DNA of 64,000 bases, from positions 4,032,501-4,096,500 of the forward strand of contig NZ_CP036313.1 of assembly GCF_004319545.1 (NCBI RefSeq), read 5' to 3'. This document shows positions 27,176 through 38,942 of the stretch, one piece after another. The notes beneath the pieces were generated by a model. That model saw nothing but the letters and a program-made list of their open reading frames with translations. It was not told where the DNA came from and ran no database searches. The number at the start of each line of letters is the position of its first letter. Position 1 is the first letter of the stretch. Origin of the DNA: Desulfobacter hydrogenophilus (lineage in GTDB: Bacteria; Desulfobacterota; Desulfobacteria; Desulfobacterales; Desulfobacteraceae). The translations under genes were made by a program, and so were the position numbers.

Positions 27176-28342
27176 TTACACCCAGTCAATGGGGGTAGGG
27201 CGTAAATGGTCAGGTGCCTGGCGGATAAAAAAGGAGTCGGTCATTCCGGCAATAAAATCCCGGGTAATCTCGGCATGGCTGTGATTTGAACGGTAGGTAT
27301 CATCCATGCCGTTGAGGAACTGAGAATAAATGACCGAAGCCCTGTTTTCTTTGGCCAGGTCGTTCATGTATCTGTCAAACAAACATTTAAAAATATCTTC
27401 AACGCTTGTCAGATGTCTTTTTATTAAGGGATTTTTGTAAATAAATTGGTAATTGAACTGCTTTAATTCTTTCAGGGCATCCGCCACCCCAAGGGAAAAT
27501 CCGATGAAGTCCTGATCAATGCTTGAGTTGATCAGATCCGTGACCAGGGTAAAGACAATGGTGCCCTGGGTGGCCCCGAAAAGTTCACGACAGGTGCCGG
27601 GAAGCTGGTCCCGGTCAACAATCTTCAGTCGGACAGCGTCTTCAAAATCCCTTCCGATATATGCTACGGTGTCGGCGATGCGGACCACACACCCTTCCAT
27701 GGTCATGGGAAGTACATCATCCATGGTACCGGCCCTGATTTGGCTTACTATTGTATCCAAGTCCGCAAAATCTCTTGGCGATGCCGGGGTAAGTGTCCTT
27801 GCATGAGCCTCTCCGTTGTGGCAGACAATAGCGTCCAGGGTTTGAAGCGTCAGGTTCCAGCCTTTGCCTTTTCTTTCAATAACATCTAAAAACTGCATGC
27901 TTTGAAGGTTGTGGTGGAAGTGTCCTGCCCCTGCGGACTGGGTAAGGCGGGAGAGAAAACGTTCGCCGTCATGGCCAAAGGGCGTATGCCCGATATCATG
28001 GCCCATGGCTATCGCTTCAATAAGATCAGTGTTCAGTCCAAGATACCGGCCAATGGTTCTTGCTACCCGGGAAAGCATCTGCACATGAAGAACCCGGTGG
28101 GTGAGATGGTCATTATTGATCAGGGAAAAAACTTGGGTTTTATCACTGTAACGGGTGTAGGCCAGAGAGTTGAGAATACGGTCAGCATCTGCAGAGAAAG
28201 CAAGGCGGTATTCGGTGTCAGATCTTGGTTCCAAATACCGCCGGACAGCATTTTTGGAAAAACAGGCCCGGGTTCCAAGAATTTGGATTTCCCTTTGTTC
28301 AAGGCGGGATTTCAGTGCCCGGGGTGTTTTTTCCGAATTCAA
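27176..28342 (-). CDS. dgt: dGTP triphosphohydrolase-like HD-domain protein
   Basis: 388 residues. The HD metal site is seen as HVQMLSRVARTIGRYLGLN and IAMGHDIGHTPFGHDGERFL, with HNLQSMQF and VCHNGE giving further ligands. The RLAFSADADRILNSLAYTRYSDKTQVF start fits the dGTPase-like family, which splits dNTPs to nucleoside and triphosphate. The gene starts 4 bp after the mrp stop in the same direction, so mrp, dgt and the UPF0280 gene probably form one operon. Confidence 0.87.
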   Translation of the reverse strand: MNSEKTPRALKSRLEQREIQILGTRACFSKNAVRRYLEPRSDTEYRLAFSADADRILNSLAYTRYSDKTQVFSLINNDHLTHRVLHVQMLSRVARTIGRYLGLNTDLIEAIAMGHDIGHTPFGHDGERFLSRLTQSAGAGHFHHNLQSMQFLDVIERKGKGWNLTLQTLDAIVCHNGEAHARTLTPASPRDFADLDTIVSQIRAGTMDDVLPMTMEGCVVRIADTVAYIGRDFEDAVRLKIVDRDQLPGTCRELFGATQGTIVFTLVTDLINSSIDQDFIGFSLGVADALKELKQFNYQFIYKNPLIKRHLTSVEDIFKCLFDRYMNDLAKENRASVIYSQFLNGMDDTYRSNHSHAEITRDFIAGMTDSFFIRQAPDHLRPTPIDWV

Positions 28343-28346
28343 TTAA

Positions 28347-29225
28347 TTAGCCTTCAAATTGTTTGAGGATATTTCCCACTATCTTTTCAAATGCCAGTTT
28401 AAAGGGGCCGTCCGCCTCATACATCATTATGGGCACACCGTCATCTCCGGATTCCACGACGCGGGAGTCAAAGGGGAGGGAACCCAGGAATTTTAAGCCC
28501 TGTGCCTTGGCTGTTCTTTCTCCGCCGCCGCTTTTAAACAGATCAATAGGTTTATTGCAGTGCGGACAGGTAAATCCGGCCATGTTTTCCAGCACACCAA
28601 GGATTTCCATTTTTACGGTTTTGCAAAAGGAAATGGATTTGCGAACGTCTGCAAGGGCGACTTCCTGGGGAGTAGTTACGATGATGCCCTTAGCATCCGG
28701 AATGGTTTGTACAACCGTGAGAGGTTCATCGCCTGTACCCGGAGGGGCGTCGATGACCAGATAATCCAACTTTCCCCAGGCAACAGAACCTACAAACTGC
28801 TTGATAATCCCAGTTTTAGCAGGGCCTCTCCATATAACGGCCTGATCCTTGTCCTGCATCAACGCCTGGACACTGACTACCGTGAGGTTTTCGTAGACCT
28901 GTTTGGGCAACAGCTGTTTTGTATCGGGTGCAATATCCAAAAGATCCTTCATGTCGAACATCTGGGCAATGGAAGGGCCATGGACATCCACATCCATAAG
29001 CCCTGTTTTATATCCTTTTTTTGCAAGGCTTGCTGCAAGGTTTGCCGATACGGAGCTTTTGCCCACACCGCCTTTGCCGGACAGAACAAATATTTTGTTT
29101 TTAATTTGGGCCAGATTGCTTTTGATCATTGCGTCCATTTCAGCCTGCTGCTTTGCAGCGTCATTCTGGGGCTTTTGGGAACAGCTGCTTGCTTTTTTGG
29201 CCTGGTCAACGTTTTTGTGAATCAT
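28347..29225 (-). CDS. mrp: Mrp/NBP35-family iron-sulfur carrier ATPase
   Basis: 292 residues. The deviant Walker A FVLSGKGGVGKSSVSANLA is near residue 47, followed by LMDVDVHGPSIAQMF and DYLVIDAPPGTGDEPL. The CPHC motif in the last third holds the bridging [4Fe-4S] cluster of the dimer. Proteins of this group (Mrp, ApbC, Ind1) load iron-sulfur clusters onto apo-enzymes in the cytoplasm. The N-terminal extension is rich in lysine and glutamine and lacks further cysteine pairs. Confidence 0.88.
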   Translation of the reverse strand: MIHKNVDQAKKASSCSQKPQNDAAKQQAEMDAMIKSNLAQIKNKIFVLSGKGGVGKSSVSANLAASLAKKGYKTGLMDVDVHGPSIAQMFDMKDLLDIAPDTKQLLPKQVYENLTVVSVQALMQDKDQAVIWRGPAKTGIIKQFVGSVAWGKLDYLVIDAPPGTGDEPLTVVQTIPDAKGIIVTTPQEVALADVRKSISFCKTVKMEILGVLENMAGFTCPHCNKPIDLFKSGGGERTAKAQGLKFLGSLPFDSRVVESGDDGVPIMMYEADGPFKLAFEKIVGNILKQFEG

Positions 29226-29287
29226 GATTTATATTTATCTCCTTATGAGGTTTGGTAATAATAACACCGTCTAAATTATGTTCATTT

Positions 29288-30091
29288 TCATGATCCTGTC
29301 AACCTGAATACGGATTCTTTTACAGGAATATTGGGTATAAGATTGTTCAAGGAGATTACCATGACCCTCTGGTCCCCGTCTTTTATGGTTATCATTCCGG
29401 GGAGAATGAAATTGTCGCGTTTGAAAAACTGGGAATACCATATTCCGAAAATGACATTCATGTTTTTATCCAGCACCCGATATCTGGTGGTTATTCCGTT
29501 TTTATTTGTCACCCATTCCTGAATTTTTGAAGAAAATGATTGTGAGGCAAAAATAGTATCCGGCTTTTCAGGAAGAACCCATGCTTTGTCAAAGGGGCGT
29601 TCCGGCACCTTTCCAAGAAGAAGGCTGACCAGTTCAGATAGGCGCAACGGAATATTGATGTAAGGATCAAGGTTCGGATTTTCAGATACGGCTGAATGGG
29701 GTTTGTGAGCCCCGGTATGGGAGATAAAGGTTACCCACTGGCCAGTGGATGCAATGGTTTCAACAGGATGACCTAACATGAGCAGGGTCATGCGTAGGCG
29801 GTTGGGTGACTGGGCAGCCCAGGCGATTTTATACGTTTCCGTACGGAACCCCTGGGTCAGGGTCAACTCGCCCGTGCCTTTGGATGTGGTAATCTGTGCA
29901 TTGAATGCCCGGACGCGGTTTATGATATCTTCGGCATAGGGGGCTGTCTGTTTCCCGAATTGAGGCCCAAACAGCGCGCAGCCTGGTCCTGTCAGTATGA
30001 CAGCAAAAAGGAGTATGGTGATAATACCCACGCCTGAACGCCAAATACAGGGGGGCGCTGCATGTCGGACGTTTGGATATACCTTTGTCAT
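29288..30091 (-). CDS. LolB/LolA-like outer-membrane lipoprotein
   Basis: 267 residues. A positively charged start and hydrophobic stretch (IITILLFAVILTGPGC) end in a lipobox-like cysteine, so it is probably a lipoprotein. The mature part (TSKGTGELTLTQG, RLRMTLLMLGHPVETIAS, GKVPERPF, PGMITIKDGDQRVMVISL) resembles the half-barrel of LolB/DUF4292-type lipid carriers. Its ATG overlaps the stop of the TPR gene by 4 bp, so the two are translationally linked. A role in lipoprotein sorting is plausible but not shown. Confidence 0.6.
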   Translation of the reverse strand: MTKVYPNVRHAAPPCIWRSGVGIITILLFAVILTGPGCALFGPQFGKQTAPYAEDIINRVRAFNAQITTSKGTGELTLTQGFRTETYKIAWAAQSPNRLRMTLLMLGHPVETIASTGQWVTFISHTGAHKPHSAVSENPNLDPYINIPLRLSELVSLLLGKVPERPFDKAWVLPEKPDTIFASQSFSSKIQEWVTNKNGITTRYRVLDKNMNVIFGIWYSQFFKRDNFILPGMITIKDGDQRVMVISLNNLIPNIPVKESVFRLTGS

Positions 30092-31827
30092 TGCACGGTA
30101 TTTTTTAAACTTTTAAGTTTTTCTTCAATTTTTTGAATCTCTTCTTTCTGATCCTGTCTGGCATTATCAAGGGCTTTTTTATACATGGCAACCGCTTTTT
30201 TCTGCTGTCCTGTTTTAAGATAGGCCTCTGCCAGATGGGCGGCAATAACAGTTTCATAATCAGATAGTTCAACGGCTTTTTCAAGGTAAAAAACAGCCTT
30301 GTCATACGCCTGTTTTTTAAAATAAACCCATCCCAGGCTGTCCGTGATATATCCGTCCTCAGGCCGAATTTCCAGGGCCCGTTGTACCAGTTCCAGGGCT
30401 TGATCAAGGTGAATGCCCATTTCCGCATAGGTATATCCCAGGTAATTGAGGGCCGATGCATGTGTGGGATCCAGTCTGATAATGGTTTTCATGGTTTCAA
30501 TGCTTTGCTGACGCTGTCCTGCCGTATCCAGGACAGCACCAAGTTTAAACAGTAACGCCGTATTTTTGGGGACCACTTTTAATGCACGCTGCAGCATGGT
30601 GACGGCAATGTCGTCACGATTGTTATCCTGGTAAAATGAAGCCAGGTAAGAGGTGATATCAATGTCTGCCGGGCTTTGCCTGTGGTGCTGCTCAAGAAAT
30701 CGAATTGCCTCTTCCATACGATTCATGTCCCTGTAGAGAAAAGCAATACTTAGAATTGTTTTTTTATACTGGGGATGATCGGGCGTAACTTTAAGATAAT
30801 ACTCAATGGCCTGATCCGGTTTTTTTAAGCTTTCATAAGCCATCCCCAAAAAGAAATTGATGTTGGCATTCCCGGGCAGGACTTTTCTGACCTGGGACAA
30901 TACCGTTGCAGCGTCCTGGTACCTATGCTCCGGTATCAGGAGCTGGACAATATTTACCACCAGATCCGGATTTTTCCGGATCTCCCGGCCAAGTGAAGCA
31001 AATATCTCATCAGCGTTATAAAAATCCTTGGTGTTATAATAGAACAGACCAAGCTCTATCAAGGCCCTTTCATCTCCGGGGTCGAAGTCAAGAATTTCTT
31101 TGAGAACCGTTATTATTTCTGCCTTGTTTTTCTTTTCACCCATGGCTTTATATACGTCTACCAGTTGGAACCTAGGTTCTAAAAGATCGGGTTCAAGTTC
31201 AAGGGTCTTAAGGTAAGAGTCCTTGGCCGCTGCAGGCTGGTCAGCCATCCGCTGGGTCTCTCCCAGGTAGAAATGGGCAACATAATAGTCAGGAAAGATG
31301 CTTGCCATACGGGAAAACAGATTCATGGCTTTCAGGTTCATACCCTCATCCATATACACTTTGCCCAGCCGTAAAAAGGTTTCTTTATCCTCGGGGGCAA
31401 GTTGCAGTATCCGTTCCAGCAGGATGGTTATGTCCTTTTCATTCCCTTTTTTCAGCCGGGCAAGCAGGATCAGATTTTCCACATCATCCGGATATTTTTC
31501 TGCCAGATCTTGGGCAAGTGCCAGGGCCTGATCTGATTTTTTTTGTTTCTGCAGAGATCTGATGTATTCGCGCTGGAGAAAATTGGATCCTGGATCCTTT
31601 GCAATGGCCTTTTCCATCGCTTTTTGTGCCTGGTCGGCTTCATCTTTACTATCGTGGCGCCGCGCCATAAGATAGTAGTACGAAGCCTGGAAATCACTGT
31701 CCTGGTTTAAAATTTTGCTGCCGGATTGTTCCAGGCCGGGAGCCCTCGATCCCTTGATACAGCCTGAAACGAGAAAAAAGCTTAAGATCGAAGCTATGGC
31801 CAGGGTACACACTGTAAGGTGTTTCAT
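30088..31827 (-). CDS. tetratricopeptide-repeat lipoprotein
   Basis: 579 residues with a lipoprotein signal peptide (IASILSFFLVSGC). At least a dozen TPR units follow, recognised by repeats such as ALNYLGYTYAEMG, IHLDQALELVQRALEIRPED, DSLGWVYFKKQAYDKAV and FLGMAYESLKKPDQAIEYYL. Such periplasm- or outer-membrane-facing TPR proteins act as scaffolds in envelope assembly or secretion. It overlaps the LolB-like gene and stands 37 bp after rpoH, so all three may be co-transcribed. Confidence 0.82.
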   Translation of the reverse strand: MKHLTVCTLAIASILSFFLVSGCIKGSRAPGLEQSGSKILNQDSDFQASYYYLMARRHDSKDEADQAQKAMEKAIAKDPGSNFLQREYIRSLQKQKKSDQALALAQDLAEKYPDDVENLILLARLKKGNEKDITILLERILQLAPEDKETFLRLGKVYMDEGMNLKAMNLFSRMASIFPDYYVAHFYLGETQRMADQPAAAKDSYLKTLELEPDLLEPRFQLVDVYKAMGEKKNKAEIITVLKEILDFDPGDERALIELGLFYYNTKDFYNADEIFASLGREIRKNPDLVVNIVQLLIPEHRYQDAATVLSQVRKVLPGNANINFFLGMAYESLKKPDQAIEYYLKVTPDHPQYKKTILSIAFLYRDMNRMEEAIRFLEQHHRQSPADIDITSYLASFYQDNNRDDIAVTMLQRALKVVPKNTALLFKLGAVLDTAGQRQQSIETMKTIIRLDPTHASALNYLGYTYAEMGIHLDQALELVQRALEIRPEDGYITDSLGWVYFKKQAYDKAVFYLEKAVELSDYETVIAAHLAEAYLKTGQQKKAVAMYKKALDNARQDQKEEIQKIEEKLKSLKNTVQ

Positions 31828-31864
31828 GAACGGAATGCCTTTTTAAACTCTTGGAAGACGACCA

Positions 31865-32827
31865 TTACTGGTCATGGTCATACATGTCAAAATCCGGCAT
31901 ATCTTTTTTAAAATATGCTTTCATTTTTTTTATGATGTTATTTTCAATCTGCCGGACCCGTTCCCTTGAGATGTTGTAGACTTCACCTATTTGTTGCAGG
32001 GTTTCAGGGGAATCGGAAAAAATTCTGCGATCAAAAATATCCAGTTCACGCGCGTTCAAATTTTTTTTAAACTTACGCACCTTAGTGTACAGGATATCTT
32101 CAATCTCTTTTTTTGCAAGTTTGTCTTCGGAGGAATCCGCTTCAACATTAATAAATTCAATGCGCTCGGTATTGGAATCCTCTTTAAGCGGCTCATCCAG
32201 GGAAAGATCCCAGTTTGCCAGACGCTGGTCCATATCCACAACCTCTTTTTCAGATACGCCCAGACGTTCGGATAACAATTTGGGTTTGGGATCAAAGCCC
32301 TGTTCAATGAGCAGCTGTTTCTCTTTTTTTAATCTAAAAAAAAGCTTGCGCTGTCCCTGGGTGGTCCCAATTTTAACCATTCGCCAGTTGTCCATTATGA
32401 ACTTGAGGATATATGCCTTGATCCAGAACGATGCATAATAGGAAAATTTAACATTTTTATATGGGTCAAATTTTTTTACGGCCCGGACAAGACCGATATT
32501 GCCCTCCTGGATAAGATCAAGAAGGTTCTGCATCCAGATGCGTTGAAATTCCAAAGCAATTTTCACCACCAGGCGCAGGTTGGAAGTGGTCATTATATAA
32601 GCGGCTTCCTGGTCGTTATCCTCCTGAATCCGCTGGCCCAACTCTATTTCCTGCTCCCGGGTTAAAAGTTTATATCGATTGATTTCATTAAGGTAACTTT
32701 GAATGGGATCTGATTTGACCAGAGCTTTTGAGGAACTGGCCCTGGTTTTTCCGGCAGGTACCCAAAAGTCCTTCTTGGTCAGTTTCTTGGTAACTGCGGG
32801 ATTTTTTGGATCAACAATATTTTCCAT
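31865..32827 (-). CDS. rpoH: RNA polymerase sigma factor of the RpoH (sigma32) type
   Basis: 320 residues. Region 2 reads LRLVVKIALEFQ, LLDLIQEGNIGLVRAVKKFDPYKNVKFSYYASFWIKAYI, and the RpoH box appears as QRKLFFRLKKEK, which separates it from primary sigma factors. Region 4 is seen as LQQIGEVYNISRERVRQIENNIIKK. It directs heat-shock gene transcription. It is the first of a leftward cluster with the TPR and LolB-like genes and is divergent from purC. Confidence 0.88.
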   Translation of the reverse strand: MENIVDPKNPAVTKKLTKKDFWVPAGKTRASSSKALVKSDPIQSYLNEINRYKLLTREQEIELGQRIQEDNDQEAAYIMTTSNLRLVVKIALEFQRIWMQNLLDLIQEGNIGLVRAVKKFDPYKNVKFSYYASFWIKAYILKFIMDNWRMVKIGTTQGQRKLFFRLKKEKQLLIEQGFDPKPKLLSERLGVSEKEVVDMDQRLANWDLSLDEPLKEDSNTERIEFINVEADSSEDKLAKKEIEDILYTKVRKFKKNLNARELDIFDRRIFSDSPETLQQIGEVYNISRERVRQIENNIIKKMKAYFKKDMPDFDMYDHDQ

Positions 32828-33072
32828 TTAGGAACCTTTAAATTGAATTAAATTAAACCTTATTATTATCACACTTCATATGAAAACGATATAGTTGTAT
32901 ATTACCACTTGGTTATCTTAATAAGTTAGTTTACATGTGATTTGCCTGTCTGTGCAGCCCTTGAAAAAATAGTTTTCAATGTTATTTTTATCGGTCTGAT
33001 AGTAAAATGAATCATTGTGTGATAAATTTATCGACAAAATTTTAAATTAAATTGTAAGGACAGGAGGAAAGC

Positions 33073-33960
33073 TTGAGCTTTATACCCGGAACAGAATATG
33101 AAGGCCTGCCACTGATCAGACAAGGAAAGGTCAGGGACATTTTTGATACGGGCGATGCCCTGCTCATGGTAACAACCGACCGGCTTTCTGCGTTTGACGT
33201 GGTGCTGCCTGACGCCATTCCGGACAAGGGCAAGGTATTAAACCAGATTTCAGTGTTCTGGTTCAAACAGATGGAAAGCATCGTTAAAAATCATATTATC
33301 AGTACGGATGTAAATGATTATCCGGTGCAGTTTCACAAATATAAAGACAAGCTTGAAGGCCGCAGCATGCTGGTGAAAAAAGCCGCGCCCATGGCTGTGG
33401 AGTGCATTGTCAGAGGCTATATTTCGGGTTCAGGCTGGAAATCCTATCAATCCGAAGGCCATGTGTGCAATATCAGGCTGCCCCAGGGGCTCAAGGAGTC
33501 CGACAAGCTTGAAACACCTTTATTTACCCCGTCCACCAAGGCTGAAATCGGTGATCATGACATTAATATCGGCTTTGATGAAGCGACGAAGATTCTGGGG
33601 AAAGAGACCGCAGAAAAACTGCGTGACCTAAGTCTTGAAATCTATAATAAGGGGGCAACTTTTGCCTTGGAAAAAGGCATTATCATTGCGGACACAAAAT
33701 TTGAGTTCGGTCTGCTTGATGGTGAGATAATACTTATTGATGAAATTCTGACTCCGGATTCATCCAGGTTCTGGCCCTTGGATGATTATGCACCCGGCAG
33801 AGGGCAGAAAAGTTTTGACAAACAGACCATCAGGGACTGGCTGACTAATTCAGGCTGGGGCAAAACCCCACCGGGCCCCAAACTGCCCCAGGAAATCATT
33901 GATAATACCAGTAAAACCTACAAGGAAATTTTTACCAGGCTGACCGGAAGACCCATCTGA
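33073..33960 (+). CDS. purC: phosphoribosylaminoimidazole-succinocarboxamide synthase
   Basis: 295 residues, the longer bacterial and yeast-like form. It opens with [32 protein letters not shown], the ATP-binding start of SAICAR synthase, and includes [26 protein letters not shown] and [15 protein letters not shown]. It joins aspartate to CAIR in purine synthesis. The start is TTG 33073 with AGGAGG 5 bp upstream; no ATG fits. The next gene starts 3 bp after the stop. Confidence 0.93.
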   Translation: MSFIPGTEYEGLPLIRQGKVRDIFDTGDALLMVTTDRLSAFDVVLPDAIPDKGKVLNQISVFWFKQMESIVKNHIISTDVNDYPVQFHKYKDKLEGRSMLVKKAAPMAVECIVRGYISGSGWKSYQSEGHVCNIRLPQGLKESDKLETPLFTPSTKAEIGDHDINIGFDEATKILGKETAEKLRDLSLEIYNKGATFALEKGIIIADTKFEFGLLDGEIILIDEILTPDSSRFWPLDDYAPGRGQKSFDKQTIRDWLTNSGWGKTPPGPKLPQEIIDNTSKTYKEIFTRLTGRPI

Positions 33961-33963
33961 GCC

Positions 33964-34953
33964 ATGATAACTACGACAATTACTGATATCCCGGTGTCTG
34001 AGATTGATCTTTCAGACACCGGGTTTCGCGTTACAGAGCCCCACCATGAGATTGAACATCTATCGGCATCCATTTCCCAATATGGTATCATGGTTGCACC
34101 CCTGGTGTTGTGGGGACAGAATAAATACAGTGTGGTGTCCGGATTTCGGCGGATTGAAGCCGCCCGACATGTCGGCCTGTCCCAGATAACCTGCCGTGTC
34201 ATGCCTGCAGAAAACAACCTTGATGCGGCCATGGCCGCTGTAACCGAAAATGCATTTTCAAGGGAACTGACGCCTGCAGAACTCATTCGGGCCACAGCGC
34301 TTTTATTGCGTTTTATGGATGCCAAAAGTATCGCAAAAAATGCCACATCTATCTTCAACAGGCTGCTGAATACCGGATATATTAATACGTTGGCGCGTAT
34401 CCATGCCATGCCTGATTCTGTTCTCTATCTTTTGGATCAAGGCAAAATATCCATTAAGGCGTGTAAAAATCTTGTGTCCATGGATGCAGATACCTTAACT
34501 GAATTTTTGCATCTTTTTTCCCTGATCAAAGTATCCTCAGGGCTTCAGATGGAAATCATTACATGGGCAAAGGAGATATGCGCCCTTGAAAAAATAAGCC
34601 TGTCACGGCTCATTCAGGAAAGCCCCCTGGGGGGCGATGAGAGCGATGGCCCCCAAGGGGGCAGTGATTTAGGCCACAGGGATATGAGTGCCCTTGGAAA
34701 GCAGTTCAAGGCGTTTCTTGCCCAAAGACGTTTCCCTGCGTTGACGGCCGCTAAGGATCAGGCCCGGGAACACATCAAGGCCCTTGAACTGGATTCCGGA
34801 CTTCAACTGGCAGTTCCTGAAAATTTTGAGGGAATAGTCTATGCCATACAAATGGAGTTTAAAAATATGGATGAGTTTAAAACACGCTTCAAGCGCCTGG
34901 CTGAACTTGCAGACCACCACAGCTTTAAGGCTCTTGTGGACAGAAAAATATGA
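33964..34953 (+). CDS. ParB-like N-terminal domain protein
   Basis: 329 residues. The N-terminal ParB/Srx fold is seen as IPVSEIDLSDTGFRV, LSASISQYGIMVAPLVLW and VVSGFRRIEAARHVG (the GxRR/GFRR box that binds CTP or phosphate in ParB proteins), followed by NAFSRELTPAELIRATALL. A helix-turn-helix-like middle and a C-terminal helical tail complete it. The GGDESDGPQGGSD linker is low in complexity. Its stop overlaps the start of the radical-SAM gene (ATGA), which strongly suggests the two proteins act together; a partition role is therefore doubtful. Confidence 0.75.
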   Translation: MITTTITDIPVSEIDLSDTGFRVTEPHHEIEHLSASISQYGIMVAPLVLWGQNKYSVVSGFRRIEAARHVGLSQITCRVMPAENNLDAAMAAVTENAFSRELTPAELIRATALLLRFMDAKSIAKNATSIFNRLLNTGYINTLARIHAMPDSVLYLLDQGKISIKACKNLVSMDADTLTEFLHLFSLIKVSSGLQMEIITWAKEICALEKISLSRLIQESPLGGDESDGPQGGSDLGHRDMSALGKQFKAFLAQRRFPALTAAKDQAREHIKALELDSGLQLAVPENFEGIVYAIQMEFKNMDEFKTRFKRLAELADHHSFKALVDRKI

Positions 34954-36059
34954 TTCGTCCAATCCGGGTATTCATAGACAAGGATTTGGATCTGACGCCG
35001 GAAATTGAGTATCTGATTTCAAAAGTCAAACCGACACCGGAGACGGTTGCGGACTCAAGGCCCGTATATGATCTGATCAACCAAGCTGACGATCCTGTTG
35101 GATTTGCCAAAAAAGTGCTTTACATTACCAGCAATAAGGGCGCCCTGATTCGCCAGTGCCCGGGGACCAGTTATTACACCTGTTGTGATTACACCATTTT
35201 GCACTGCGGTACCTTTTGCACCATGGACTGCTCTTACTGCATCCTGCAGGCCTATTTCCATCCCCCCGTGCTCCAGTATTTTGCAGGCTTTGACCAATAC
35301 AGTGCCGCACTGGACCCGATTTTTGAAGGGGACACTATTTTGCGCATCGGCACCGGCGAGTACACCGACTCCCTGATCTGGGAACCTGTCAGTCTGATGC
35401 CCAAATTCCTGGTTGAAAAGTTTGCAGCCCAGGACCGGGCCGTTCTTGAACTGAAAACAAAAACCGTCAATATAGACACACTTCTGGACCTGGACCACAA
35501 CCAGAAAACCATTCTGTCCTGGTCCGTGAATACCCCCGAGATAATTGCATCCCAAGAACGGGACACAGCAAGCCTTGCCGCACGGCTTAAGGCCGCAGCC
35601 AAAGCCGTGTCAAAGGGATTTCGGGTGGCATTTCATTTTGATCCCATTTTCCTGTATCCTGGATGCGAAACTGCTTATGAAAAGGTGATTGAAGCCATCT
35701 TCGATCATGTCAGTCCAAAAGATGTTGTGTGGATTTCCATTGGCACATTTAGGTTCATGCCCCATTTAAAATTCATTATTGAAGCACGGTTTCCCGATTC
35801 AACCATCCCTTACGGTGAATTCATCACCGGCCTTGACAACAAAATGCGCTATTTCAAACCATTACGCATAGCCATCTACCAACGTCTTGCTGCCGTTTTC
35901 CGGCAGCTTGCTCCCAATGTTGCCGTCTATTTTTGTATGGAAGATGAAGAGGTGTGGATGAAAACCTTTGGGTTTTTCCCAGGAAAGCCCAAAGCGCTTG
36001 CCCATATACTGGACCGGGCTGCCGCAGACCGCTGCGGACTTGACAACCGCCTGCTTTAG
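34950..36059 (+). CDS. spore-photoproduct-lyase-like radical SAM protein
   Basis: 369 residues. The radical SAM cluster motif is CTMDCSYC, set in TILHCGTFCTMDCSYCILQAY (from about residue 86), which has the CX3CX2C spacing. GEYTDSLIWEPV, VNIDTLLDL and FHFDPIFLYPGCETAYEKVI are characteristic of SplB-like proteins. True SplB repairs spore photoproduct; this organism type is not a classical spore former, and members outside Firmicutes have unknown substrates. The stop-start overlap with the ParB-like gene makes a pair that recurs in related bacteria, as far as I recall. Confidence 0.78.
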   Translation: MIRPIRVFIDKDLDLTPEIEYLISKVKPTPETVADSRPVYDLINQADDPVGFAKKVLYITSNKGALIRQCPGTSYYTCCDYTILHCGTFCTMDCSYCILQAYFHPPVLQYFAGFDQYSAALDPIFEGDTILRIGTGEYTDSLIWEPVSLMPKFLVEKFAAQDRAVLELKTKTVNIDTLLDLDHNQKTILSWSVNTPEIIASQERDTASLAARLKAAAKAVSKGFRVAFHFDPIFLYPGCETAYEKVIEAIFDHVSPKDVVWISIGTFRFMPHLKFIIEARFPDSTIPYGEFITGLDNKMRYFKPLRIAIYQRLAAVFRQLAPNVAVYFCMEDEEVWMKTFGFFPGKPKALAHILDRAAADRCGLDNRLL

Positions 36060-38296
<2,237 letters not shown>

Positions 38297-38304
<8 letters not shown>

Positions 38305-38635
38305 AAAATCAAAAAATACAAACCAGAAAGACCGGACCTTGCTCGGTCAAGAGATCGGCATCAAGGCAGCACGCAAACTCCGTGCGCAACGTCACGTCAC
38401 CCGAACCGTCTGGTTTGGCCTGGGCATGATGGGACTGATTGGCTGGTCAGTGGTGCTTCCGACGCTGCTCGGCGCCGCGCTGGGTATCTGGCTGGACGAA
38501 CACTATCCGGGGGGGCACACCTGGACGCTGGCTTTACTGGTTGTGGGTCTTGCGATCGGGTGTTTGAATGCGTGGTATTGGGTGGACAAAGAAGACAAGG
38601 CGATACGAGAGGAACAGGAGGATAATGATGAATGA
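38297..38635 (+). CDS. atpQ: N-ATPase-associated membrane protein AtpQ
   Basis: 112 residues, with two membrane segments (FGLGMMGLIGWSVVLPTLLG and WTLALLVVGLAIGCLNAWYW) and a short loop containing GIWLDEHYPGGHTW. It belongs to the AtpI-like group found in N-ATPase operons, where it is proposed to help assemble the rotor ring or to carry Mg2+/Ca2+. The start overlaps atpC by 8 bp. The charged C-terminus (KEDKAIREEQEDNDE) overlaps the start of atpR. Confidence 0.82.
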
Positions 38636-38942
38636 CGTTTTAAGTATGGCATCGGCTATGGCAACGGGCATTTTGCTCGGTATGATATTCTTTGGCGGCC
38701 TTTGGTGGACCGTTCGCAAGGCTTTTTCGTCTAAACAGCCGGTGCTTTGGTTCTTAGGTAGTCTGCTGCTGCGAATAAGCATTACCCTGGTTGGATTTTA
38801 TTTTGTTTCCGGTGGTCATTGGGAGCGTCTGCTGGTCTGTCTCCTTGGTTTTTTCCTGGCACGACTTATCATGACGCGGCTCACCAGGCCGTCGGTCGAA
38901 CATCACAGCGCTTCAGCCAAGGAGGCCGGTCATGCATCTTAG
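38625..38942 (+). CDS. atpR: N-ATPase-specific membrane protein AtpR
   Basis: 105 residues from ATG 38625, which is preceded by AGGAGG. Three hydrophobic segments are visible (MATGILLGMIFFGGLWWTV, LWFLGSLLLRISITLVGFYF and ERLLVCLLGFFLARLIM). LRISITLVGFYFVSGG is the most conserved part, with an arginine inside the membrane, a feature of AtpR. AtpR is unique to N-ATPase operons and its role is not settled. It overlaps both neighbours by about 11 bp. Confidence 0.85.
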   Translation: MMNDVLSMASAMATGILLGMIFFGGLWWTVRKAFSSKQPVLWFLGSLLLRISITLVGFYFVSGGHWERLLVCLLGFFLARLIMTRLTRPSVEHHSASAKEAGHAS

